The notes under the pieces are model-generated. The model was given only the letters and a program-made list of their open reading frames with translations, did not search any database and had not been told where the DNA came from. Shown here one piece after another: positions 6,224 through 12,936 of a stretch of DNA of 16,186 nt (position 1 is its first letter; every line of letters begins with the position of its first letter). Location: assembly GCA_900556545.1 (NCBI GenBank), contig USPE01000017.1, forward strand, positions 1 to 16,186, given 5' to 3'. Both the position numbers and the translations under genes were made by a program. The stretch comes from an uncultured Peptococcaceae bacterium. GTDB lineage: Bacteria > Bacillota > Peptococcia > Peptococcales > Peptococcaceae.

Positions 6224-6928
6224 TTAAAAGTAAAGACTCATGGTGAATACAATACCGCTGATAATCAACAAAGCGATAATCAGACTGTATGCACCGATGC
6301 ACCAGCCATCTTGCAGGTTGCTGGACGGGGTTTGCAGGCGATAGCCGGCTTCCGGCAAATGCAGGGCATTTATCCAGATAACCCAGATAGATAGCAGGAA
6401 AACAACAGAGATAAACAGCCATGTCAGCATACTCTGAGCCAGATAGGTATAGGCCAATAGTTGTTGTAAAAGGGTACAGAGCAAAAGAACGGCGATTGCA
6501 TTTGCCTGCACTGGATGATTGGTCTGCTGGGACATTTGCTGAAAGCCTTTGCGGAACAGAAACAACAACACGAGCAGATATACCAGATAAAGAATTTGAA
6601 AGGCAACCATACACCAGTGAAACCAGGAAAAAATGAACAACGGCAGTGTGGTTGCCAGCAAATAAACTGGATAAACGAACAATGCAATCAGCGAAAGGGT
6701 ACAGCAGCTGTGCATAGCCTTATTTTCATTTCTAAGACGGTAAAAACCTAAAAAAGTAAATACCATTCCCAGCGCAGGGAGTAAAAAGGCATACTCAAAA
6801 AAGTATTGAAATTGCAGCATCATTAAGCAAAATCCCCATAAAATCAATGTGAATGCTGTTTTCCATTGCAATTGCTGCTGAAAAAGAGCAACAGCCTTTG
6901 TATGGGGTACAGGATAAGAACCTGTCAT
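6224..6928 (-). CDS. Unrecognised polytopic membrane protein
   Basis: I do not recognise a family. The 234-residue product is very hydrophobic, with about seven predicted helices (near 24-42, 47-62, 77-97, 100-124, 145-160, 168-188 and 213-230). It is rich in Leu, Phe, Trp and Gln, has no signal peptide or obvious catalytic motif, and has short polar loops such as RLRNENKAMH (65-74) and RKGFQQMSQQTNHPVQ (125-140). AGGAGTG lies just upstream of the ATG at 6928 on the minus strand, which supports translation. It stands alone, convergent to the DUF1275 gene and divergent from the MacAB-like operon across 501 bases. A role in the efflux system cannot be claimed. The unbroken frame, ribosome site and flanking terminator make it a real gene. 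Confidence 0.75.
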   Translation of the reverse strand: MTGSYPVPHTKAVALFQQQLQWKTAFTLILWGFCLMMLQFQYFFEYAFLLPALGMVFTFLGFYRLRNENKAMHSCCTLSLIALFVYPVYLLATTLPLFIFSWFHWCMVAFQILYLVYLLVLLFLFRKGFQQMSQQTNHPVQANAIAVLLLCTLLQQLLAYTYLAQSMLTWLFISVVFLLSIWVIWINALHLPEAGYRLQTPSSNLQDGWCIGAYSLIIALLIISGIVFTMSLYF

Positions 6929-7115
6929 AAAAAATCACTCCTTCGTTTTATGTCGGCAGCCGCAGCAAAATCAGATATCGCTGGTGATCAGGCGATGTGG
7001 CTGTTATCCTACGGCATATCATCGTATAGTTTAACATAAGTACTGTTTTTTGAAAAGAAAAGGAAATACACAGCTTTTTGTATAGTGTTTCAATAAAAGT
7101 GCATGATTATGAATG
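6929..7115 (-). other. Leader/intergenic DNA upstream of the minus-strand membrane gene
   Basis: No ORF seen. In the untranslated leader of the minus gene, nested complementary arms occur: CAGCC (6957-6961) with GGCTG (6999-7003), and ATCGC (6977-6981) with GCGAT (6992-6996), plus the small CGGC-A-GCCG palindrome at 6954-6962. A regulated leader is possible but matches no class I know. From 7010 to 7115 the DNA is AT-rich and I see nothing specific. Confidence 0.25.
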
Positions 7116-7233
7116 TATAACTTTTCAGAATGCGTTAGTAAAGAGAAATTTGCATATATTGTATGAAAAAATATGCAGATAACAGTTTGAATTAGTAATA
7201 ATTATACTTGGAAATACATTCCGAAAAGTTATA
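7116..7233. repeat. 118-base element bounded by 17-bp inverted repeats (possible MITE)
   Basis: TATAACTTTTCAGAATG (7116-7132) and CATTCCGAAAAGTTATA (7217-7233) are complementary at 16 of 17 positions. The outermost TA on each side would fit a TA target duplication. The AT-rich interior has a smaller inverted repeat TGCATAT/ATATGCA (7151-7157, 7171-7177) and no ORF. The alternative is a pair of regulatory sites in opposite orientation. Confidence 0.35.
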
Positions 7234-7252
7234 ATTATCTGGGCAAAAAAAC

Positions 7253-7281
7253 TTGACAAAAATGAAAATAAGTATTATTGT
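7253..7281 (+). promoter_or_regulatory. Candidate promoter of the MacAB-like operon
   Basis: A consensus TTGACA (7253-7258) lies 17 bases from TATTGT (7276-7281). The -10 lies inside the palindrome at 7274-7303, the classic position for repressor control. Confidence 0.55.
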
Positions 7282-7303
7282 ATTATATCAGTAATACAAT
7301 AAT
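7274..7303 (+). promoter_or_regulatory. Perfect palindromic operator over the -10 region
   Basis: Arms ATTATTGTATTA (7274-7285) and TAATACAATAAT (7292-7303) are perfectly complementary around TATCAG. The inner GTATTA-N6-TAATAC arrangement is reminiscent of YtrA-type GntR operators, which often control ABC exporters; this resemblance is from memory and unverified. No GntR gene is in the window. Confidence 0.6.
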
Positions 7304-7343
7304 GCGTAATAACTGGAAAGAACTTTTTGTTTTCTGTCATAAT

Positions 7344-7376
7344 TGTAAGATAAATGTAAGCTTGATTTGTTACACT
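7344..7376 (+). promoter_or_regulatory. Response-regulator-like direct repeat before a second -10
   Basis: TGTAAG-ATAAA-TGTAAG (7344-7360) is an exact hexamer repeated with an 11-base period, the geometry of OmpR/PhoB-class binding sites. Ten bases later comes TACACT (7371-7376), a possible -10. It could be a second, two-component-controlled promoter of the efflux operon. Confidence 0.35.
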
Positions 7377-7429
7377 GAAAAAAGAGAAGGTCTTTTGTTT
7401 TGAACGAGATAAAAAGGACGGGTTAAGAC

Positions 7430-8659
7430 ATGGAAAAGAAAAAATTTTTTACAAAGAAAAAAATGGTTGCTGGCGTTGCAGTACTTGCAGTTGCAGCAGG
7501 AGGCTTTTTATTTTTTAGCGGTGGAAAAGACGGAGGCATTCCTGTAACAGTAGCTGCTGTTGAGCAAAAGGATTTGCGGGAATCGGTTTCATTGAAGGCG
7601 CCGCTGGAAGGAACAGAAACAGTGGAGATTGTCAGTAATTTGCACTATGAAATCACTGCAATTCATGTAAAAGAAGGGGACAGGGTGCAGAAGGGCCAGG
7701 TATTGGCAGTGCTGGATTCAGAGGCCATGGCTGATGAGATTGGTTCTGCTCAAGATGCGCTGGCTATGGCGCAGGCTCAATATGAAGATAGTGTACGCAG
7801 TCAGCAGCAGCAGTACGAGCAGGCTGTGCAGGCGCTGCAAACTGCTCAGAATGCTGCTGAGCGCACTGCGGCGCTGTTTGAGGTAGGCGGCGTTTCGGCA
7901 GAAGAACAGGAACAGGCCCAGTCTGCATTGGCGGAAGCCCAGGCTGCAATCAAAGGTTTTTCGGTGAAAGATGGAAAGGTGCAGGGCAGTGCCAGTGAAC
8001 TAAAAAGTATCGAAACTGCCAGGAATGCTTTGGTTCGCAAACAGGAGGCGCTTTCCGATGGAAAAATTATCAGCCCCATTGACGGCACCGTTACCAGAGT
8101 CAACATTAACGTGGGACGTTTTGCCGATGAAACCGATGATAACAAGCCCATGTTTGTGGTAGAAAATTTGCAGCAGCTGCAGATGAAGGTGAATGTCAGC
8201 GAGTATGATATTGCCGATATTCAAGCAGGGCAAAAAGCAGAAATCACAGCAGATGTGTTAAAAGGGCAGACTGTAAGCGGTGTTGTGGATCGGGTATCAC
8301 CGACCGGCGAATTAAAAGAAGGCAGTTCGGCGGAACGGGTAATTCCTACGGTCATTCGTTTGACCGAGTCCAACGAAGCATTGATTGCAGGTATCAATGC
8401 CAAGGCAGAAATTATCATAGAAGAAGTGCAGAATGTTCTGGCAGTTCCTATAGAGGCAGTTGCTGATAATGGCGATGGCACCGGAACGGTAATGCGTGTC
8501 AAAGAAGACAGCACTGTGGAAACCTTGTCGGTAAAATTGGGTTTGGAAACCGATCTGGAGATAGAGGTCATCAGCGATGCGCTGCAGGTTGGTGATCAGC
8601 TGCTGTTAAATCGGGACGGTATTATAGACGGTATGACGGTAACAATCAATGCTGTGTAA
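7430..8659 (+). CDS. macA: MacA-like periplasmic adaptor (membrane fusion protein)
   Basis: Adaptor subunit of a tripartite ABC exporter, 409 residues, anchored by an N-terminal helix (12-29) with the rest outside the membrane. Domain order: half-lipoyl segment (about 65-95, ITAIHVKEGDRVQKGQVLAVLD), alpha-hairpin coiled coil rich in Gln/Ala/Glu (about 100-200), second lipoyl half (212-230, with ISPIDGTVTRV), then beta-barrel and membrane-proximal domains. The hairpin tip keeps Arg145, Leu149 and Ser156 with the spacing R-x3-L-x6-S, the RLS motif associated with TolC docking, which suggests a diderm host. The ribosome site is AAGGACGG, a few bases before ATG 7430. It is followed closely by a MacB-type ATPase and permease. 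E. coli MacA and Bacillus YknX are the closest functional analogues by architecture. No outer-membrane channel gene is present in the window, and the exported substrate is unknown. Confidence 0.9.
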   Translation: MEKKKFFTKKKMVAGVAVLAVAAGGFLFFSGGKDGGIPVTVAAVEQKDLRESVSLKAPLEGTETVEIVSNLHYEITAIHVKEGDRVQKGQVLAVLDSEAMADEIGSAQDALAMAQAQYEDSVRSQQQQYEQAVQALQTAQNAAERTAALFEVGGVSAEEQEQAQSALAEAQAAIKGFSVKDGKVQGSASELKSIETARNALVRKQEALSDGKIISPIDGTVTRVNINVGRFADETDDNKPMFVVENLQQLQMKVNVSEYDIADIQAGQKAEITADVLKGQTVSGVVDRVSPTGELKEGSSAERVIPTVIRLTESNEALIAGINAKAEIIIEEVQNVLAVPIEAVADNGDGTGTVMRVKEDSTVETLSVKLGLETDLEIEVISDALQVGDQLLLNRDGIIDGMTVTINAV

Positions 8660-8677
8660 GCGGATAGGAGAATGGTT

Positions 8678-9373
8678 ATGAGTGAATTAATCCGCATTGC
8701 AAATTTGAATAAGATCTATGATTCGGGCGCAGTGCAGGTGCATGCCCTGAAGGACATTAATCTGACCATTGAGCAGGGAGAATTTATTGCCATTATGGGT
8801 CATTCTGGTTCTGGCAAATCTACCCTGATGAATATACTGGGCTGCCTGGATCGGCCCACCAATGGCGTGTATCAGCTGGATGGCATTGATATTGCCAACA
8901 GAACCAACGATGAATTGTCGGATATCCGCAATAAAAAAATAGGCTTTGTATTTCAGGCCTTTAATTTGATTCCCCGTACATCTGCTTTAAAAAACGTGGA
9001 ATTGCCCATGATTTATGCTCAAATGCCGGGAAAGCAGCGAGTGGCCCGAGCCACAGCACTGCTGGAAAAGGTAGGGCTGGGGGAGCGTTTGGAGCATATG
9101 CCCAATGAACTGTCCGGCGGACAAAAACAGCGGGTGGCCATTGCCAGAGCCTTATCCAACCAGCCGCCCATCTTGCTGGCCGATGAGCCTACCGGCAATC
9201 TGGATTCCAGCTCCACCATCGAAATTATGGAACTGTTTACCCAGTTGAATCAAGAAGGCGTCACCATCATTATCGTAACCCATGAGGACGATGTGGCAGC
9301 ATTTACCAATCGCGTATTGTGGTTTGAGGATGGTCGCTTAATCAGTGACAGAAAGGTGGAGAAGCAGTCATGA
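8678..9373 (+). CDS. MacB/LolD-type ABC transporter ATPase
   Basis: ATP-hydrolysing subunit of 231 residues for the adjacent permease. Motifs: Walker A GHSGSGKST (41-49), Q-loop Gln93, signature LSGGQ (145-149), Walker B ILLADE followed by PTGNLD (165-176) and switch His202. The sequence NEGxxxLIPRTSALKNVELP type region (about 96-110) is characteristic of the MacB/LolD/YknY subfamily. ATG 8678 is chosen because AGGAG at 8666-8670 is seven bases upstream; ATG 8672 would be only one base from it. The gene begins 18 bases after the adaptor stop and overlaps the permease start as ATGA, a sign of translational coupling. In E. coli MacB this domain is fused to the permease; here they are separate proteins, as in Bacillus YknY/YknZ. 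Confidence 0.93.
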   Translation: MSELIRIANLNKIYDSGAVQVHALKDINLTIEQGEFIAIMGHSGSGKSTLMNILGCLDRPTNGVYQLDGIDIANRTNDELSDIRNKKIGFVFQAFNLIPRTSALKNVELPMIYAQMPGKQRVARATALLEKVGLGERLEHMPNELSGGQKQRVAIARALSNQPPILLADEPTGNLDSSSTIEIMELFTQLNQEGVTIIIVTHEDDVAAFTNRVLWFEDGRLISDRKVEKQS

Positions 9374-10581
9374 TGCTTTTGTTTGAGAATATCAAGCTGG
9401 CCTTGTCGGCGATCCGCAGCAATAAGATGCGCTCCTTTTTGACCATGCTGGGTATCATTATTGGTATCGGCTCTGTCATTGCTATCGTATCCATCGGTGA
9501 CACCATGCGTTCGGTGATTGCCTCCGAATATGAAAATGTCGGGATTAACCGGGTCATTTACTATGTGCTGCCGGAGGATAATGTCTGGTATGAAAGCGAC
9601 TATTTCAGTCAGGATGATATTGACCAGATCAAAGATGCTTTTGGCGACAGAATTCCTTATATTGACACGTATTATTATGACAGCATGACCTTATCGGACG
9701 GTGTGCGAAATCAGGAAAAGGTTGATATTTATGCGGTAGAAAGCGGCTATGATCAGGTGCAGCCTATGGATTTTCTGTATGGGCGCATGATTGATGAGGG
9801 TGATGTGGAATCAAAACGAAACAGCATCGTCATCGAGCGGGAAACTGCGCAGAAATATTTTGGCACCGACAATGCGGTGGGGCGTAAACTGCAATTGTTG
9901 TCCAAGAGCGGTGACAGAGAAGATTTTACAGTGGTTGGCGTGTATAAAAAGCAGGACAGCTTTCTGACTGCGATGTCTGGCGGGAATGCTTTGGTTTACG
10001 TGCCGTCCAGCCTGTACTTTACACCGGACAGTCTTGGCTTTGAGATCAATTGTTATGTGGCAGAGGATACGGACGCTGAATTGCTGCGTACCCAGATGAC
10101 CAATTATATCGCCCGTATGAAAAACCGGACAACCGATGAAATTTTCTCCACTTCCGCCCGTGATGAGATGGGTATGATGGATAGTATGATGTCCGGTTTA
10201 TCAGTAGCGGTTGGTGCCATTGCAGCAATCTCCCTTTTAGTTGGCGGTATCGGTATTATGAATATTATGCTGGTTTCCGTTACAGAGCGAACCAGAGAGA
10301 TTGGCATCCGAAAGGCGCAGGGCGCCCGCACCAGCCATATTTTGACACAGTTTTTAATCGAGTCGGCCATCATTTCAGCGGCAGGCGGTTTTATCGGCAC
10401 GCTACTGGGGATTGGCATTGTGGCCTTGGGCGGATTACTGATTGGTATTGATGTAGTGGTCAATCCGTTAATCGTTGTCATCGCAGTGGGCTTTTCTGCT
10501 GTGGTGGGTATCTTCTTTGGTATTTATCCTGCGCGCAGAGCTGCGGCGGCAGATCCCATTGATGCATTGCGCTATGAGTAA
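9370..10581 (+). CDS. MacB/FtsX-family ABC permease
   Basis: A 403-residue permease equivalent to the membrane half of MacB. One N-terminal helix (about 22-43, LTMLGIIIGIGSVIAIVSIGD) is followed by an extracytoplasmic MacB-type domain of some 230 residues and three C-terminal helices (about 276-300, 330-355 and 365-392). Between them is the diagnostic ERTREIGIRKAQGA segment (307-320), and the protein ends in ARRAAAADPIDALRYE, typical of the FtsX/MacB family. MacB proteins act as mechanotransmitters that drive substrate from the periplasm through the adaptor and outer channel. The start overlaps the ATPase stop (ATGA at 9370-9373); a second Met codon follows immediately and could also serve. 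No sign of truncation. Confidence 0.92.
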   Translation: MMLLFENIKLALSAIRSNKMRSFLTMLGIIIGIGSVIAIVSIGDTMRSVIASEYENVGINRVIYYVLPEDNVWYESDYFSQDDIDQIKDAFGDRIPYIDTYYYDSMTLSDGVRNQEKVDIYAVESGYDQVQPMDFLYGRMIDEGDVESKRNSIVIERETAQKYFGTDNAVGRKLQLLSKSGDREDFTVVGVYKKQDSFLTAMSGGNALVYVPSSLYFTPDSLGFEINCYVAEDTDAELLRTQMTNYIARMKNRTTDEIFSTSARDEMGMMDSMMSGLSVAVGAIAAISLLVGGIGIMNIMLVSVTERTREIGIRKAQGARTSHILTQFLIESAIISAAGGFIGTLLGIGIVALGGLLIGIDVVVNPLIVVIAVGFSAVVGIFFGIYPARRAAAADPIDALRYE

Positions 10582-10739
10582 TGCGCATGGCAGGAGTGTT
10601 ATATTGTTGTTTAAGAACAGAATTTATTCTGCTCTTTTCATAATTTTTTAATACCCACATGTTATTGCTGCTTTCCGTCAGCATAATCATTGTTGGCAGT
10701 GAATCCCTCAATTCTCCGTCACCTGCCGGAAAACAGCAG
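10582..10739 (+). terminator. Gap after the permease, with weak hairpins
   Basis: AAGAACAGAA (10613-10622) and TTCTGCTCTT (10627-10636) pair at 9 of 10 positions around TTTA and run into TTTTCATAATTTTTT, a plausible but imperfect terminator. A second imperfect hairpin, TTATTGCTG/CAGCATAA (10662-10670, 10679-10686), has no T-run. I see no gene in this stretch. Confidence 0.35.
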
Positions 10740-10783
10740 AAAAACACCGTTTTGTGCCTGGATAGGGCAAGGCGGTGTTTTTT
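10740..10783 (+). terminator. Intrinsic terminator upstream of the pyr operon
   Basis: AAAAACACCG (10740-10749) pairs with CGGTGTTTTT (10773-10782) across a 23-base loop and ends in a T6 run (10778-10783). It lies before the pyrC promoter, so it isolates the pyr genes from the efflux operon. I saw no PyrR-binding consensus that would make it an attenuator. Confidence 0.65.
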
Positions 10784-10807
10784 GTTGTAAAAATTTTTGC
10801 CAGGTAG

Positions 10808-10837
10808 TTTACGAATCTGTCGCTGATATGCTAAAAT
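10808..10837 (+). promoter_or_regulatory. Candidate pyr operon promoter
   Basis: TTTACG (10808-10813) and TAAAAT (10832-10837) are 18 bases apart, and TGC directly before the -10 makes it an extended -10. Transcription would begin near 10844, giving a leader of about 55 bases. Confidence 0.5.
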
Positions 10838-10848
10838 TTGATTATTCA

Positions 10849-10876
10849 AAAAGAAGTAGTTGAAAAGAAGTAGTTG
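10849..10876 (+). repeat. Tandem 14-base duplication in the pyrC leader
   Basis: AAAAGAAGTAGTTG occurs twice without interruption (10849-10862 and 10863-10876), between the presumed transcription start and the ribosome site GAGGGAG (10888-10894). Confidence 0.75.
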
Positions 10877-10899
10877 AGGATAGAAAAGAGGGAGTTATC

Positions 10900-12177
10900 A
10901 TGATTTTGATCAAAGGTGGAAGGGTGTTGGATCCAGCCACAGGCCGCGATGAAATCACTGATTTGATTATTGACGGCGAGCATATTGCCCGCATTGGATT
11001 TTTTATGCCGGGGCCCGAATATGAAAAAATTATTCATGCGGAGGGCAAGATTGTAGCGCCGGGGTTGGTGGATGTGCATGTGCATTTTCGTGATCCGGGT
11101 TTGAGCGACTTGGAGGATATTCAGAGCGGTACAGCGGCAGCAGTGGCCGGCGGTTTTACCACGGTAGTCTGTATGGCCAATACCAAACCGGAAATGGATA
11201 ATCCGGCAACCTTGGAATATATACTGGAAAAGGCAGCCAAAATGCCGATTCATGTGCTGCAGGTGGCCTCTGTTACCGAAGGTTTGCAGGGCAGAGAACT
11301 GGTAGATATGGATGAACTGAAAGAATTGGGCGCAGTAGGTTTTAGTGATGATGGTCACGCCATTGCCGATACGTCGGTTATGCTGAAAGCGCTGCAAAAA
11401 GTAAAAGAGCTGGATTGCCCCATCAGTGTTCATGAGGAAGATGAAGTACTGATTGAAAATAACGGTATCAATGAAGGCCAGGTATCACAGCAGCTGGGTA
11501 TGGGCGGCGCATCTCATACCGCAGAGGATGTGCTGGTGGCCCGTGATTGCATGCTGGCATTGCAGACAGGCTCCAAGCTGCATATTCAGCATTTGTCTTC
11601 CGGCAATGCAGTAGAGATGGTGCGGTTTGCGAAAAAGATGGGCGCGCAGGTAACAGCAGAAGCCACACCTCATCATTTTACGCTGACTGAGTCAGCTGTG
11701 CTGACCTATGGTTCCTATGCCAAAGTCAATCCGCCGCTGCGTACCTTTGAAGATAAGAAAAAAATCATTGAAGGCTTGCAGGACGGCACCATTGACATCA
11801 TTGCCACCGACCATGCGCCGCACAGCGATGCCCGTAAAAAGAAAAAAACATTGCAGCAGGCCTCCAGCGGTATGATTGGCTTGGAAACCTCGCTGGCTTT
11901 GGGCATTACCAAGCTGGTGCATGAAGGCTACCTGCCCATGATGAAGCTGCTGGAAAAGATGACCGTAAATCCGGCCAATTTGTATCAGCTGCCCGGCGGA
12001 AGATTGGCAGAAGGCGGCCCTGCTGATATTGTTATTTTTGACCCGGAAGAAAAATGGACTGTAAAAGAGTTTTATTCCCGCTCTCACAATTCTCCTTTTG
12101 TGGGAGAACGGTTGACCGGAAGGGTAAAATACACCATCTGCAATGGCAATATCGTATACCAGGACGGTATGCAGTAG
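10900..12177 (+). CDS. pyrC: Dihydroorotase
   Basis: Zinc amidohydrolase that interconverts N-carbamoyl-L-aspartate and L-dihydroorotate, the third step of UMP synthesis; cytosolic. The 425-residue length and motifs fit class I bacterial dihydroorotases: metal-binding HVHFRDPG (60-67), GGFTTVVCMANTKP (84-97), FSDDG with the bridging Asp (148-152), His178, His231 and ATDHAPH (302-308). As in other class I enzymes, an Asp sits where class II enzymes carry the carboxylated lysine. GAGGGAG is five bases from ATG 10900. It heads a pyrC-pyrK-pyrD unit with 54 bases to pyrK. pyrB, pyrR, carAB, pyrF and pyrE are not in the window. Two 14-base tandem repeats lie in its leader. Confidence 0.95.
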   Translation: MILIKGGRVLDPATGRDEITDLIIDGEHIARIGFFMPGPEYEKIIHAEGKIVAPGLVDVHVHFRDPGLSDLEDIQSGTAAAVAGGFTTVVCMANTKPEMDNPATLEYILEKAAKMPIHVLQVASVTEGLQGRELVDMDELKELGAVGFSDDGHAIADTSVMLKALQKVKELDCPISVHEEDEVLIENNGINEGQVSQQLGMGGASHTAEDVLVARDCMLALQTGSKLHIQHLSSGNAVEMVRFAKKMGAQVTAEATPHHFTLTESAVLTYGSYAKVNPPLRTFEDKKKIIEGLQDGTIDIIATDHAPHSDARKKKKTLQQASSGMIGLETSLALGITKLVHEGYLPMMKLLEKMTVNPANLYQLPGGRLAEGGPADIVIFDPEEKWTVKEFYSRSHNSPFVGERLTGRVKYTICNGNIVYQDGMQ

Positions 12178-12231
12178 AATCAATTTTATGGATAATCATG
12201 TTGAGAATTGTATGAAAAGGGAGGTTTGGAT

Positions 12232-12936
12232 ATGGCAACAGTCATTCAAAATCAGGCAGTGGGACAATCCTTTTATCTGCTGCAGGTAGCAGGTCATTTT
12301 GACGGCAAAATGGGGCAGTTTTGTATGCTGCGGGCATGGGATTCTTATCCGGTATTGTCCCGCCCAATCAGTATTTTTGATTGTCAGGAAGATCATATCA
12401 GTTTTTTATATAAAGTAGTGGGACAGGGCACTGAATTGCTGGCTCAGTTAAAAGCAGGAGATGACATTGATGTGCAGGGGCCTTATGGCAATGGGTTTCC
12501 GGCGGTGACCGGAAGGGTTGCTTTGGTAGGCGGCGGTATTGGCGTAGCGCCACTGTATTTGGCGGCAAAAACCTTAAAAGCACAGGGCAATCCGGTGGAT
12601 CTTTATCTGGGTTTCACCGATGAAGCGTTGCTGCAGGACCAATATGAAGCAGTCTGCGATCATCTGCAGGTGAATATCGGCGGTTATGTGACTGACGATA
12701 TCGACCCTGCTCAGTATGATGTGGTTATGACCTGTGGACCCCATATTATGATGAAAATTTTAGCAGAAAAAACAAAACATACTTCCACGGAGCTGTATGT
12801 ATCCATGGAAAACCGCATGGGCTGCGGTGTGGGCGCTTGTCTGGTATGCAGCTGCAAAACCAGTGACGGCAACAAAAAGGTTTGTAAGGATGGCCCTGTG
12901 TTTAAAGCAGAGGAGGTGTTCTTTGATGAGCAGTAA
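12232..12936 (+). CDS. pyrK: Dihydroorotate dehydrogenase (NAD) electron-transfer subunit
   Basis: FAD- and [2Fe-2S]-containing partner of PyrD that passes electrons from dihydroorotate oxidation to NAD+. The 234-residue protein has the ferredoxin-reductase layout: FAD-binding RPIS (44-47), nucleotide-binding GGGIGVAP (100-107), CGP (168-170) and the cluster cysteines 198, 203, 206 and 218 in GCGVGACLVCSC...VCKDGPVF. ATG 12232 is supported by AGGGAGG (12218-12224), seven bases upstream; an in-frame TTG at 12208 would place the ribosome site inside the gene. It overlaps pyrD by 11 bases, suggesting coupled synthesis of the heterotetramer. Its presence marks the downstream pyrD as class 1B, the form usual in Firmicutes. 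Confidence 0.95.
   Translation: MATVIQNQAVGQSFYLLQVAGHFDGKMGQFCMLRAWDSYPVLSRPISIFDCQEDHISFLYKVVGQGTELLAQLKAGDDIDVQGPYGNGFPAVTGRVALVGGGIGVAPLYLAAKTLKAQGNPVDLYLGFTDEALLQDQYEAVCDHLQVNIGGYVTDDIDPAQYDVVMTCGPHIMMKILAEKTKHTSTELYVSMENRMGCGVGACLVCSCKTSDGNKKVCKDGPVFKAEEVFFDEQ

Noticed and set aside
6421..6751. Plus-strand open frames opposite the 6224-6928 gene
   Set aside because: Polar, low-complexity translations with no ribosome site; the minus-strand frame is longer, hydrophobic and well initiated.
8672..8677. Earlier ATG for the MacB-type ATPase
   Set aside because: It is one base from AGGAG; ATG 8678 has proper spacing.
10740..10783. PyrR-type attenuator upstream of pyrC
   Set aside because: No PyrR-binding consensus seen, and the best promoter lies downstream of this hairpin.
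10900..12177. Missing carboxylated lysine in dihydroorotase as an anomaly
   Set aside because: Class I bacterial enzymes use an Asp in the FSDDG region; this is the normal state.
12797..12925. 43-residue N-terminal extension of PyrD
   Set aside because: It lies within pyrK coding DNA in another frame; ATG 12926 has GGAGGTG and gives the normal length and N terminus.
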